This document shows positions 34,474 through 43,669 of a stretch of DNA of 64,000 nucleotides, one piece after another. The notes under the pieces are model-generated. The model made no database searches. It was not told the DNA's origin and was given only the letters and a program-made list of their open reading frames with translations. Positions within the stretch are counted from its first letter, which is position 1; the number at the start of each line of letters is the position of its first letter. Position numbers and translations under genes: made by a program. This DNA is from Methylobacterium iners. Lineage in GTDB: Bacteria; Pseudomonadota; Alphaproteobacteria; Rhizobiales; Beijerinckiaceae. The DNA lies in the NCBI RefSeq assembly GCF_022179305.1, contig NZ_BPQP01000032.1, positions 19,203 through 83,202 on the forward strand, written 5' to 3'.

Positions 34474-34983
34474 ATGGACCCGAACAAGCGCCTGCCCTGG
34501 GACCTCACCTCTGGGCGCCCCTCTCAGCTCATTGATCGTGGCACCGAGGAAGTCGTGGCCGGGAACAACAGCTTGAGCAACGTCCTGCGGTTGGTGGGTT
34601 CCTTCGATGAGCTGGAGAGCCAAGCACCACCCCCGACCGGCCGGTCCTCAGCACGCGATTGGACGAAGCTGATCGACCGCATCCGTGAGGCTGCTGCGCG
34701 CAGCCGTGAGATCGAGGCGCAGGCGCATGAACAGGAGCTGCGCGTTCAGGACCTCTTGGATCGTGCCCGGGAGGACATTCAGGCCGCAGCTGAGCAGGTT
34801 CGTGCCGCCGATGCGCGTGCCGCTGAGATGCAGGCCCGCACTGAAAAGCTGCTGAAGGCGGCCGACGAGCGCGTGACGGCGGCTGAGGAGCGCGCTCGCG
34901 TCGCCGAGGAGTGGCTGGCGCGGGTCCACGACACGATCTCGCAGGAGTTCGTGGTCGAGCCCGGCAACAAGCCAGTCGCCTGA
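34474..34983 (+). CDS. Coiled-coil protein A of a coupled pair (169 aa)
   Basis: The N-terminal 60 residues are polar (MDPNKRLPWDLTSGRPSQLI). Residues about 62-155 form a long coiled coil rich in Ala, Arg and Glu (REAAARSREIEAQAHEQELR, ADERVTAAEERARVAEEWLA). There is no membrane segment or enzyme motif. The last codon region overlaps the next gene as TGATG, so translation is coupled. The two products look distantly paralogous and may form a heteromeric filament or scaffold. Confidence 0.65.
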   Translation: MDPNKRLPWDLTSGRPSQLIDRGTEEVVAGNNSLSNVLRLVGSFDELESQAPPPTGRSSARDWTKLIDRIREAAARSREIEAQAHEQELRVQDLLDRAREDIQAAAEQVRAADARAAEMQARTEKLLKAADERVTAAEERARVAEEWLARVHDTISQEFVVEPGNKPVA

Positions 34984-35567
34984 TGGCGCCGCGTCTTCCC
35001 AGCTCGGTGCCCGACCACCCCGATGATGCTGAGGAGCCTGCGGCCCAGATGAGCACGACCTCCTCCGCAGGCGTGGGAAGTTCGCCGCCGGCCTTATGGA
35101 CCGCGCCGGACGCAGCCTCCTCGCAGAATGTCGTTCCCCTCTTTGCTGAGCTGGAGGGATTTGACGCCCATTCGGACCAGCTGGACCCGGACTGGCCGGG
35201 TGCAATCCAGCTGATCCGCGATGTGGGCGCGCAGGTCCGTCGTGAACGGCACCGAGCGAGGGAGATTGTACAGCAATCGCGTTCCCTCATTCAGCGCACC
35301 GTCCTGCAGGCGGAGAGCGCTGAACGGCGTGCCGAGGCTGCCGAAGCCCAGGCGTACGAGGCCTGCTTGCGGGCCGATCGGGCTGATGCGAGCTTGCGAT
35401 TGGCGCAAGAGCGAGCGCAGCAAGCCGAGGAACGGGCGCAAACGGCGGAAGCAAGCGAGCGAGAAGCCCAGATCTGGCTGCGCCGCCTGTATGCCTGCCT
35501 CAAGATCGAGCAGGAGCTTCTCAGTCGAGACATTCTGAACGAGGAGGTTCTGCAGTCCCAAGCATGA
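34983..35567 (+). CDS. Coiled-coil protein B of a coupled pair (194 aa)
   Basis: The start ATG 34983 overlaps the stop of the upstream gene. A disordered N-terminus is followed by GFDAHSDQLDPDWPGAIQLI and a coiled coil (about residues 85-165) with AESAERRAEAAEAQAYEACL and ERAQQAEERAQTAEASEREA. The end EAQIWLRRLYACLKIEQELL parallels the end of protein A. No known family is recognised. Confidence 0.65.
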   Translation: MAPRLPSSVPDHPDDAEEPAAQMSTTSSAGVGSSPPALWTAPDAASSQNVVPLFAELEGFDAHSDQLDPDWPGAIQLIRDVGAQVRRERHRAREIVQQSRSLIQRTVLQAESAERRAEAAEAQAYEACLRADRADASLRLAQERAQQAEERAQTAEASEREAQIWLRRLYACLKIEQELLSRDILNEEVLQSQA

Positions 35568-35686
35568 TCACTCGGAGCTCTCGGCGGGTTTGCCGAGCAA
35601 GATCCACGAAGTGTGGCCTCACAACAAGGAGGCTGTGTTTGCCGCCACCCCCTTCGCCGAACGCCAAGGAGATCGAGGGCTGAGAC

Positions 35687-35956
35687 ATGGGACCACTGAC
35701 CCCGCTTCAACGCAACCTACTCCGGGGTACGCCCGACGATTGGCGGGGCATGCCTGAGGAGTGGCATGCGGGAACTGTGTTCCTGCGCCTTGTGGAACGA
35801 GGGTTCGTGGAAATGCGTGAACGGCGACGGGGCTATTCTGCCCTCAGCATCGTGCCGGGACCCAATGGCGGGCACTACTGGCAGACTCGTAGGACAGAGG
35901 CCGGTAGACAGGCCCTTACATTTACTCCCCAATTAAGCGACCCAGATCATGGGTGA
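35687..35956 (+). CDS. Winged-helix-like small protein (89 aa)
   Basis: The protein reads MGPLTPLQRNLLRGTPDDWR, then GTVFLRLVERGFVEMRERRR and YWQTRRTEAGRQAL. The layout (helix, helix, wing, terminal ...T.AGR.AL) is that of a small winged-helix domain and recalls the cassette proteins at 22741 and 29396, although identity is low. GAGG lies upstream of ATG 35687. Likely a DNA-binding regulator by inference. Confidence 0.5.
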   Translation: MGPLTPLQRNLLRGTPDDWRGMPEEWHAGTVFLRLVERGFVEMRERRRGYSALSIVPGPNGGHYWQTRRTEAGRQALTFTPQLSDPDHG

Positions 35957-36268
35957 GTTTCCGCCTTCGCGGATTGGCAACGAACGCCCCGCCGCGTCGA
36001 AGTAAGGGGAACCGTCAGCGGCAAGGCCTGTCCAGGTCGCCATAGGAAGGAGGCTTCCGTATCAGCGAGTGGCGTCTAACTGATCCGCAAAGAGAGGCCC
36101 CGCGCGGCTGTTGCCGGCGGAACTGAAAAGTCAAGGTGGTGGTCTGGGGGACCGAAGATCGCCTTGCAGGGCACGTGCCAGTGTCAGGATATCTGACTGT
36201 TTCACAATTTCCGCAGCCATATCTCCGCGCCCGTCGCCGTTGTCGGCATGAGCTCAACGCCGGAGGCT
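35957..36268. other. Intergenic stretch with a decayed minus-strand hairpin
   Basis: GGCCCCGCGCGGCTGTTGCC with flanking AAAGAGA (about 36080-36125) resembles the terminator hairpins at 24561 and 30645, but its outer stem is broken. It lies beyond the end of the minus-strand gene at 36269. Confidence 0.4.
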
Positions 36269-36580
36269 TCAGCCCATCCGTCGGCGCGCTCGAGCGAGAA
36301 AGCCCTTGATGCCACCTTCGTCCGCGGGTTGGTCTGTCGCAGGCGCGGCGTCGCCCTCCCGATCGGCATCAATCAGCTCGTGCAGGGCTTGCGTGAGCAT
36401 TGGAGGCCAGGGCTCCCCGTACTCTCGAAGGAGTTCTGCGGCCTTCGCAAGGGCTTGAATCTGCTGCTGGGTGATGTCCGCACCCATCATGTGCGCATGG
36501 AGCAAGCGATCGGTGAGCGCACTTGTCAGACGATGCACCTCAGCCAGAGCTTGGCATCGCGGCTCTGCGGCTACACTCAT
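36269..36580 (-). CDS. Helical hypothetical protein (103 aa)
   Basis: The protein reads MSVAAEPRCQALAEVHRLTS, ALTDRLLHAHMMGADITQQQ and KAAELLREYGEPWPPMLTQA, then a charged tail ending FLARARRRMG. It is mostly helical and soluble, with no recognised domain. Codon use is coding-like. It is one of the last genes of the island. Confidence 0.55.
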   Translation of the reverse strand: MSVAAEPRCQALAEVHRLTSALTDRLLHAHMMGADITQQQIQALAKAAELLREYGEPWPPMLTQALHELIDADREGDAAPATDQPADEGGIKGFLARARRRMG

Positions 36581-36982
36581 TTCCGGTAACCCTTCGCCTG
36601 CAGGTGCTCGGTGTAGCGCACGCTAGCTCCCATCCGCTAGCAACCCGGCGGGCCATGTCCAATGTGCCCTCGTTTATTTGCTCAGCTCCATCATGCGAAC
36701 GATGGCCAACGCCGTGGGTGCAACGCCCATCCTGCGGTCTGGCGTCACTGCCCGATGATTCTGCGCTGCACTCGACAGCTCAAGCGTTTCGCTGGGTCAC
36801 TCCCGATCGCCAGAAACAAGGCTAAGACCTCGGGCGACACGCTGAGCGTCCTGGAGTGCAGCAATGACGTCCGGGATCCCGCTCCGACCATTAAGGCCGA
36901 TACCTCACGGACCTCCCGTCCGGATCACAGACGCCTCAAGGCGACCATCGCCAGGCCGGATCCACGACGGAAGACGTCGCCC
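36581..36982. other. Gene-free stretch at the right end of the island
   Basis: Several frames are open in this interval, but none has coding-like composition or a ribosome site. No copy of the tRNA-Pro 3' end is seen here. The core gene region resumes after about 37000. Confidence 0.4.
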
Positions 36983-37075
36983 TCAGAGCGGCTGGGATCT
37001 CTTGAGCGCCAGGTAGTCCAGGACCGCGAGCGCGAGGTACGGACCGACGAACACCAGGAAGAGCAAGAAGCTCAT
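36983..37075 (-). CDS. 30-residue single-span membrane peptide
   Basis: The frame encodes MSFLLFLVFVGPYLALAVLD followed by YLALKRSQPL: one hydrophobic helix and a short basic end. AGGAG at 37083-37087 lies exactly 7 bases before the ATG, a near-ideal initiation site. The size recalls subunit-like peptides such as CydX or KdpF, but the sequence matches neither and no partner operon is adjacent. Confidence 0.6.
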   Translation of the reverse strand: MSFLLFLVFVGPYLALAVLDYLALKRSQPL

Positions 37076-37231
37076 GGTCACGCTCCTGTTGGAATCGGCG
37101 GCGGGGCCGCCCTGCAGCAGATAAGTCGCGAGACCGGTATTGAGTTCACGTGCTGACCGGTGCCGCGCCAGCAGCGTGGTATCGTACTCGGACCCGATCC
37201 GCTAAACGTCCCGGGGAGAGTAGAGCGGATC

Positions 37232-38578
37232 ATGACGCGGGCGATGTGGAGCGCGTTGCTCCTGCTAACGGCTTTCCCCGCGCGGGCGGCCTTTTTCTCG
37301 GACGGGTTCGTTCCGCCCCCGTCCAAGCAGGGCGTCATGGAGTTCCGGACGGATCTGCCCGCCGCAGTTCTCGCCGAGCGCACGCGCCGGCTGGCGCGCT
37401 TCGGGGCCGGCTACGTCCAGGTCAACCTGTTCTGGTCCGATCTCGAATCGGCGGGCGTCCCGTCAGGCACGGCGCCGCTCGCCTGCCCGGAGGGACACCG
37501 CATGGAGCCGTCCTCGGAAGCCGAGCGGCTCCGCCTCGGGTTCCACCGCTTCCACTGCATCGATGCCGGCAGGATCGCGGTCTACGACGCGATGTTCCGC
37601 GAGCATGAGGCGCTCGGCATCCAGTCCGGCGCGGTGCTCTGGTCCTCGCCGGCGCTGTACCGCGACCCTGGCTGCGAGGGCAGTCCGGGCGCGATCGGCA
37701 AGCAATCCAGCGCGCCGAGGCCGGACGCCCTGGACGATTTCGAGGATTACATCAACCTCGTCGCCTCGCGCTGGCGTGGCGGCGGGGCCGGCAAGCTCTC
37801 GCACTTCATCCTCTGGAACGAGAACGCCGCGCCCGAATGGTTCGACCTCTCGCCTGCCCTGCCGAAGGACGATCTCTCCCCCGAAGGCATCGAGCGGCGG
37901 ATCGATGCCTATGCGGCGATGCTCAAGCGCGCCCATGCGGCCCTCGCACGCCATCAACGCGCCGCCCTCCTCTACGTGAGCACGGACCCGCTCTGGGCAA
38001 GCGGCCTGCGGCCGGGCCACATCGGCAGCCGCCGGCTTCTCGAAGGGCTGTGGGACCGGCTCGGCACGGATTACAGCTGGAGCGTCGCCGTCCATCCCTA
38101 TGGCCGCGTGAACCGGCCCGCCCCGCCCGGCCATTACACCTTCGCCAATCTCGGGGTCGTCGCCGCGTTTCAGGAGGCGCAACTGCGTGCACGCGGCGTG
38201 ACCCACCCGGAGGTCCGGCCGCAGATGCGCCTCATCGCCTCCGAGCAGGGCTGGGGCCTGCGGGAGTCCGGCGGGCGCACGGGACAGGCCGAGCAGATCT
38301 GCCGCGCGCACGATGCGGCGATGCGGCTGCCGAGCCTCGTCGTCCAGGCACACAACTACTTTCAGTCGATCGAGCCGGACGAGGCGTCGCCGGGCGCGAC
38401 CTCGTCGCAGGGCATGTTCTTCGGCCTGCTTCCCCACGACCTGCCGGCCGACCTCGACGGCATCGAGGGGGTGCCGACCGGCGCGGCCTACCTGGCGACC
38501 TTCGACGCGAAGGCCTGGGGCCGCAGCGACGGGCATTACTGCTGCCGGTCGCATGGGTTGGGCTGCAGCGCCCCCTGA
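37232..38578 (+). CDS. Exported glycoside-hydrolase-like protein (DUF5722-like)
   Basis: The 448-residue protein has a signal peptide (MTRAMWSALLLLTAFPARA). The body has TIM-barrel-like landmarks: VQVNLFWSDLES, LSHFILWNENAAPEW (the NE pair is typical of clan A glycosidases), SWSVAVHPYG, IASEQGW with a possible second acid, and VVQAHNYFQSIE. Cysteines in the mature part suggest disulfides. The substrate is unknown. Its stop touches the spoVR stop directly. Confidence 0.65.
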   Translation: MTRAMWSALLLLTAFPARAAFFSDGFVPPPSKQGVMEFRTDLPAAVLAERTRRLARFGAGYVQVNLFWSDLESAGVPSGTAPLACPEGHRMEPSSEAERLRLGFHRFHCIDAGRIAVYDAMFREHEALGIQSGAVLWSSPALYRDPGCEGSPGAIGKQSSAPRPDALDDFEDYINLVASRWRGGGAGKLSHFILWNENAAPEWFDLSPALPKDDLSPEGIERRIDAYAAMLKRAHAALARHQRAALLYVSTDPLWASGLRPGHIGSRRLLEGLWDRLGTDYSWSVAVHPYGRVNRPAPPGHYTFANLGVVAAFQEAQLRARGVTHPEVRPQMRLIASEQGWGLRESGGRTGQAEQICRAHDAAMRLPSLVVQAHNYFQSIEPDEASPGATSSQGMFFGLLPHDLPADLDGIEGVPTGAAYLATFDAKAWGRSDGHYCCRSHGLGCSAP

Positions 38579-40138
38579 TCAGAAGAAGACCGGCCGCGCG
38601 CTCGCGACATGCTCGGCGAGCACGTCCTCGCTCTCCGGATCGATCTCCCGCAGGACGGCATCGTAGCCCCAGAGGTCGGCGAGGTGCTGGAGCACGCGCC
38701 GCGCGTCGTCCTTCTGCAGGGTGATGCGGTTCAGCGCCCTGTGATGCAGGTTCAGGCGCCGGTCACCTTCGAGGTCGACGTCGATGACCTCGATGTCGGG
38801 GTCGAGCCAGGCGACGTCGTACTGGCGCGCGAAGGAGCGGCGCATCCGGCGATAGCCGCGCTCGTCGTGGATGGCCTCGACGCGCAGCTCCGGCTCCTCG
38901 GGATCGTCGACGACGTGGAACAGGCGCATGTCGCGCATCAGCTTCGGCGACAGGAACTGCGCGATGAAGCTCTCGTCGCGATAATTCGCCCAGATGTCGC
39001 GCAGCGTCGCCATGGCATCGCCCGTGCCGGCGATCTCGGGGAACCAGGCTCGGTCCTCGTCCGTCGGCGTCTCCACGATGCGGGCGATGTCCTGCATCAT
39101 CGCGAAGCCGATGGCGTAGGGGTTGTGGCCACCGTAGGAGCGCTCGTTGTAGTTCGGCTGGCGGATGACGTTCGTGTGGGATTGCAGGAACTCGAGATAA
39201 GCGGCCTCGCCGATCAGGCCCTTCTCGGAGAGCGCGTTCATGATGCGGTAATGCACGTAGGTGGCGCAGCCCTCGTTCATCACCTTGGTCTGGCGCTGCG
39301 GGTAGAAGTACTGCGCCACGAGGCGGACGATGCGCAGGATCTCGCGCTGCCAGGGCCGCAGGCGCGGCGCCGCCTTCTCCAGGAAGTAGAGGATGTTCTC
39401 CTGCGGCAGTTCGAGGAGCGCCCGGCGCCGCTCGGCCGCCACGTCCGGCCGGACGCCGGCCACCTTCTGCGGCAGGGTGCGCCAGAGGTCGTTGTAGATC
39501 TGCTCGCCGTGCTCCAGGCGCTCGCGCTCGCGCCTCTGCTCGGAGGCCAGGTCCGGCCGCTTCTTGCGCGGGTAGCGGTGGACGCCCTGGCTCATGAGGG
39601 CGTGGGCGGCGTCGAGCACCTGCTCGACCGCCTGATGGCCGTAGCGTTCCTCGCAGCGGGTGATGAAGCCCTTGGCGAAGTCGAGGTAGTCGAGGATGCC
39701 CTCGGCGTCGGTCCACTGCTTGAACAGGTAGTTGTTCTTGAAGAAGTGGTTGTGGCCGAAGGCGGCGTGGGCGATGACGAGCGTCTGCATCGTCGCCGTG
39801 TTCTCCTCCATGACGTAGGAGATGCACGGATCGGAATTGATGACGATCTCGTAGGCGAGCCCCATCAGGCCGCGTCGGTAGCCAGCCTCGTGCTGGGCGA
39901 AGTGCTTGCCGAACGACCAGTGCTTGTAGAACAGCGGCATGCCGATCGACGCATAGGCGTCGAGCATCTGCTCGGCCGTGATGATCTCGATCTGGTTGGG
40001 GTACCAGGACAGGCCGAGTGCCGCGGCCTCCGCCTCGCAGGCGTCGTGGATGCGACGGATCGTGTCGAAATCCCAGTCGTTGCCCGTGAAGAGCGGCTGC
40101 ACCGCGCCGGCGACCTTCTGCGTCTTGGTGCGCGTCAT
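38579..40138 (-). CDS. SpoVR family protein (YcgB)
   Basis: The 519-residue protein has SpoVR hallmarks: IEIITAEQMLDAYASIGMPL, YKHWSFGKHF, NSDPCISYVMEENT and EGCATYVHYRIM. The biochemical role is unsettled, and in enterobacteria it is induced by starvation with yeaG and yeaH. The ATG overlaps the upstream DUF444 stop as ATGA. It is the last gene of the prkA-yeaH-spoVR operon. Confidence 0.93.
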   Translation of the reverse strand: MTRTKTQKVAGAVQPLFTGNDWDFDTIRRIHDACEAEAAALGLSWYPNQIEIITAEQMLDAYASIGMPLFYKHWSFGKHFAQHEAGYRRGLMGLAYEIVINSDPCISYVMEENTATMQTLVIAHAAFGHNHFFKNNYLFKQWTDAEGILDYLDFAKGFITRCEERYGHQAVEQVLDAAHALMSQGVHRYPRKKRPDLASEQRRERERLEHGEQIYNDLWRTLPQKVAGVRPDVAAERRRALLELPQENILYFLEKAAPRLRPWQREILRIVRLVAQYFYPQRQTKVMNEGCATYVHYRIMNALSEKGLIGEAAYLEFLQSHTNVIRQPNYNERSYGGHNPYAIGFAMMQDIARIVETPTDEDRAWFPEIAGTGDAMATLRDIWANYRDESFIAQFLSPKLMRDMRLFHVVDDPEEPELRVEAIHDERGYRRMRRSFARQYDVAWLDPDIEVIDVDLEGDRRLNLHHRALNRITLQKDDARRVLQHLADLWGYDAVLREIDPESEDVLAEHVASARPVFF

Positions 40139-41436
40139 GCCTCCGCCTCCGCCCGCGCGTCCTTGCGGCCGAAGAGCTCGCGGAACACGGGGTAGATCTC
40201 GCGGCGGTGGTTGACCTTGCGCATGGCAATGGGCGCGCCGGTCTTCGCCAGGGCCTCGTAGGTCCGCCAGAGGGTGGTGCGGTGCTCAACGAAGCCGGCG
40301 CGGGGGCCGTTCTCGTCGCCGACCTCCAGATAGGCGAAGTGCTGGCAGGCCGGCAGGATATGCGCCCGCAGGAGCTCGGTGGAGGTCGGCCCGTCGCTCG
40401 ACACGTTGTCGCCGTCCGAGGCCTGCGCCGCGTAGATGTTCCAGTCGTTCGGGTCGTAGCGCTCGGTGATCACCCGCTTCATCTCGACGAGCGCCGAGGA
40501 GACCAGCGTGCCGCCGGTCTCGCGGGAGCCGAAGAAGGTCTCCTCGTCGACCTCGGTCGCCTTGTCGGTGTGGCGGATGAAGACGATCTCGACGTGCCGA
40601 TAGCGGCGCGTCAGGAAGATGTGCAGCAGGATGTAGAAGCGCTTGGCGAGGTCCTTCATGTGCTCGGTCATCGAGCCGGACACGTCCATGAGGCAGAACA
40701 TCACCGCCTGGGCCACGGGACGCGGATAGGGCTCGAAGCGGCGGTAGCGCAGGTCGATCGGGTCGACGTAGGGAATGCGCTTCGAGCGCTCCCGAAGGGC
40801 CTCAAGCGCCAAGCGAAGGTCGGGCAGTGCCGGATCGCCCTCGCGGGCCTCCGCGATCCGCGCCTCCAGCTCGGCAATCTCGTCCGGCTTCGGCCGCTTC
40901 AAGGCGATGCGCCGCGACATCGAGTTGCGCAGCGTGCGCGTCAAGGCGAGGTTCGCGGGCGACCCCGAGACGGTGTAGCCGGCCCGCCGCAGGCCCTCAG
41001 TCTCGACCACCGCGAGGCGGCGCTTGGCGAGGTCCGGCAATTCGAGGTCCTCGAGGAAGAGCTCGAGGAACTCCTCGCGGGTCAGGACGAAGCGGAAGGC
41101 GTCCTCGCTGTTCTCGGAGCCCTCCCCGCCCTCGCCCGAGCCGCTGCCGCCTCCGCCGCCCGGCGGGCGCTCGATGCGGTCGCCCTCCACGTAGGTCTTG
41201 TTGCCGGGCAGGATGTGATCCTGAAGGCCGGTGCCGGGCTGGCGGCTGAAGCGCGGCTCGCGCACGCCGTCCGCGGGGACCGTGACGCGGCCGTCCTTGC
41301 CGAGGTCCTTGATGTCCTTCTCGCGAGCGGATTCGCGCACGGCGCGCTGGGCCACGTCCTTGACCCGGCGCAGGAAGCGCTGGCGGTTGGGAAGGCTCTT
41401 GCCCCCCGGGTTGAGCCGACGATCGACGATGTGCAT
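40135..41436 (-). CDS. yeaH: YeaH/YhbH family protein (DUF444, vWA-like)
   Basis: The 433-residue protein starts MHIVDRRLNPGGKSLPNRQR. It contains a glycine/serine-rich linker and a vWA-like domain with VMFCLMDVSGSMTEHMKDLA and FFGSRETGGT. In E. coli YeaH works with the kinase YeaG under nutrient stress. ATG 41436 is the family-typical start. It lies 61 bases after prkA. Confidence 0.93.
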   Translation of the reverse strand: MHIVDRRLNPGGKSLPNRQRFLRRVKDVAQRAVRESAREKDIKDLGKDGRVTVPADGVREPRFSRQPGTGLQDHILPGNKTYVEGDRIERPPGGGGGSGSGEGGEGSENSEDAFRFVLTREEFLELFLEDLELPDLAKRRLAVVETEGLRRAGYTVSGSPANLALTRTLRNSMSRRIALKRPKPDEIAELEARIAEAREGDPALPDLRLALEALRERSKRIPYVDPIDLRYRRFEPYPRPVAQAVMFCLMDVSGSMTEHMKDLAKRFYILLHIFLTRRYRHVEIVFIRHTDKATEVDEETFFGSRETGGTLVSSALVEMKRVITERYDPNDWNIYAAQASDGDNVSSDGPTSTELLRAHILPACQHFAYLEVGDENGPRAGFVEHRTTLWRTYEALAKTGAPIAMRKVNHRREIYPVFRELFGRKDARAEAEA

Positions 41437-41497
41437 CCGGTCTCTTCGCCCTCGCACTCATACTCGACGGGTTCGACCGGCCGGGCCGACCACGCGC

Positions 41498-43444
41498 CTA
41501 TCCCGCCTGTTTCACCCGCATGTACCACTCGACCAGCCGACGGACCTGACGCTCGGTGTAGCCGCGCGCCACCATGCGCTCGACGAACTCGCCGTGCTTC
41601 TTCTCGGTCTCGCCGTCCTTCTTCGAGCCGAAGGAGATGACCGGCAGCAGTTCCTCAACCTGCGAGAACATCCGCCGTTCGATCACCTCGCGCAGCTTTT
41701 CGTAACTCGTCCAAGACGGATTTCGTCCACCGTGCTGCGCGCGCGACCGGAGGGCGAACTTGACCACCTCGTTGCGGAAATCCTTGGGGTTGGCGATGCC
41801 CGCGGGCTTCTCGATCTTGGTGAGCTCCTGGTTCAGGAGTTCGCGGTTGAGGAGTTGGCCGGTCTCGGAATCCTTGAAGTCCTGATCCTCGATCCAGGCG
41901 TCGGCATAGTCGATGTAGCGGTCGAACAGGTTCTGACCGTAATCGTGGTAGGATTCGAGATAGGCCTTCTGGATCTCGTGGCCGATGAACTCGGCGTAGC
42001 GCGGCGCGAGCTCGGTCTTGATGAATTCGAGGTAGCGCTTCTCGGTCTCGGGCGGCAGCTGCTCGCGGCGGAGCGCCTGCTCCAGCACGTACATCAGGTG
42101 GACGGGGTCGGCCGAGACTTCCGTCGTGTCGTGGTTGAAGGTCGCGGCCATGACCTTGAAGGCGAAGCGGGTCGAGATCCCGTCCATGCCCTCGTCGACG
42201 CCGGCCGCATCCTTGTATTCCTGCATCGACCGGGCGCGGGGATCGACCTCGCGCAAGGACTCGCCGTCGTAGACCCGCATCTTCGAGAAGGCGTTGGAGT
42301 TGGCGTGCTCGCGCAGGCGCGACAGCACCGAGAAACGCGCCAGCATCTCCAGGGTGCCCGGCGCGCAGGCGGCCTGCGAGAGCTCGGAGCCGGAGACCAG
42401 CTTCTCGTAGATCCGCTGCTCCTCCGTGACGCGGAGGCAGTAGGGCACCTTGATGACGTAGATGCGGTCGATGAAGGCTTCGTTGTTCTTGTTGGTCTTG
42501 AAGGTCTGCCACTCGGACTCGTTCGAGTGGGCCAGTATGATGCCCGTGAAGGGGATCGCGCCGATATTCTCGGTGCCGACATAGTTGCCCTCCTGCGTCG
42601 CGGTGAGCAGCGGGTGCAGCATCTTGATCGGCGCCTTGAACATCTCGACGAACTCGAGGACGCCCTGGTTGGCGCGGTTCAGGCCGCCCGAGTAGGAATA
42701 CGCATCCGGGTCCGCCTGGCTCAGGGTCTCGAGCCGGCGGATATCGACCTTGCCGACGAGGGACGAGATGTCCTGGTTGTTCTCGTCGCCGGGCTCGGTC
42801 TTGGCGATGGAGATCTGGCGCAGGCGCGACGGCCGCACCTTGATCACCTTGAACTGCGAGATGTCGCCGTTGAACTCGTCGAGGCGCTTGAGCGCCCAGG
42901 GGCTCATCAGCCCGGTGAGGCGACGGCGCGGAATGCCGTAGCGCTCCTGGATCTCGGCTCCCATCGCCTCCGGGTCGAACAATCCGAGCGGGCTCTCGAA
43001 GACCGGCGAGACCTCGTTGCCCGCCTTGAGCACGTAGACCGGATGAACCTCCATCAGCGCCTTGAGACGCTCGGCGAGGGACGACTTTCCGCCCCCGACC
43101 GGACCGAGCAGGTAGAGGATCTGCTTGCGCTCCTCCAGTCCCTGCGCGGCGTGGCGGAAGAACGAGACGATCCGCTCGATCGTCTCCTCCATGCCGTAGA
43201 ATTCCGAGAAGGCGGGGTAGACCCGGATCGTCCGGTTCATGAAGACCCGGCCGAGGCGGGCTTCCTTGGCGGTGTCGACGAATTCCGGCTTGCCGATGGC
43301 ATCCAGGATGCGCTCGGCCGCACTCGCATACATCAGCGGTTCGTCGCGACAGGCCTCGAGGTACTCGGAGAGGCTCATCTCCGTGTCGCGCCGCGCCTCG
43401 TAGCCACGGGCGAAGCTCTGGAACAGGTCGTTCGTCGACGGCAT
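41498..43444 (-). CDS. prkA: PrkA family serine protein kinase / AAA+ protein (YeaG)
   Basis: The 648-residue protein has an N-terminal AAA+ region with Walker A (LGPVGGGKSSLAERL) and a C-terminal PrkA domain. GAGGGG lies 8-9 bases before ATG 43444. PrkA/YeaG proteins respond to starvation and phosphorylate or process targets together with YeaH and SpoVR. It is the first gene of the operon, and about 225 bases upstream are free for its promoter. Confidence 0.94.
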   Translation of the reverse strand: MPSTNDLFQSFARGYEARRDTEMSLSEYLEACRDEPLMYASAAERILDAIGKPEFVDTAKEARLGRVFMNRTIRVYPAFSEFYGMEETIERIVSFFRHAAQGLEERKQILYLLGPVGGGKSSLAERLKALMEVHPVYVLKAGNEVSPVFESPLGLFDPEAMGAEIQERYGIPRRRLTGLMSPWALKRLDEFNGDISQFKVIKVRPSRLRQISIAKTEPGDENNQDISSLVGKVDIRRLETLSQADPDAYSYSGGLNRANQGVLEFVEMFKAPIKMLHPLLTATQEGNYVGTENIGAIPFTGIILAHSNESEWQTFKTNKNNEAFIDRIYVIKVPYCLRVTEEQRIYEKLVSGSELSQAACAPGTLEMLARFSVLSRLREHANSNAFSKMRVYDGESLREVDPRARSMQEYKDAAGVDEGMDGISTRFAFKVMAATFNHDTTEVSADPVHLMYVLEQALRREQLPPETEKRYLEFIKTELAPRYAEFIGHEIQKAYLESYHDYGQNLFDRYIDYADAWIEDQDFKDSETGQLLNRELLNQELTKIEKPAGIANPKDFRNEVVKFALRSRAQHGGRNPSWTSYEKLREVIERRMFSQVEELLPVISFGSKKDGETEKKHGEFVERMVARGYTERQVRRLVEWYMRVKQAG

Positions 43445-43669
43445 AGCGTTCGATCCCCTCACGACAGCGACAGCTTCATCCTGTCTCGGCTCGGATGCAA
43501 CTGACAGGCCCAGTTTTGTCGCAGCGCAGTCACACGCGATCGCTCGCGTGTGTTGATTGCGACACTGCGGGGCGGACGGAGCCCGATCGTTCGATCCGGC
43601 GCGACCGAGAGGCGGGTCAGCGAGCGGTCCCGGCCCGGCCGATGCTGCGGTGCGGGAAGGACGCCGATC

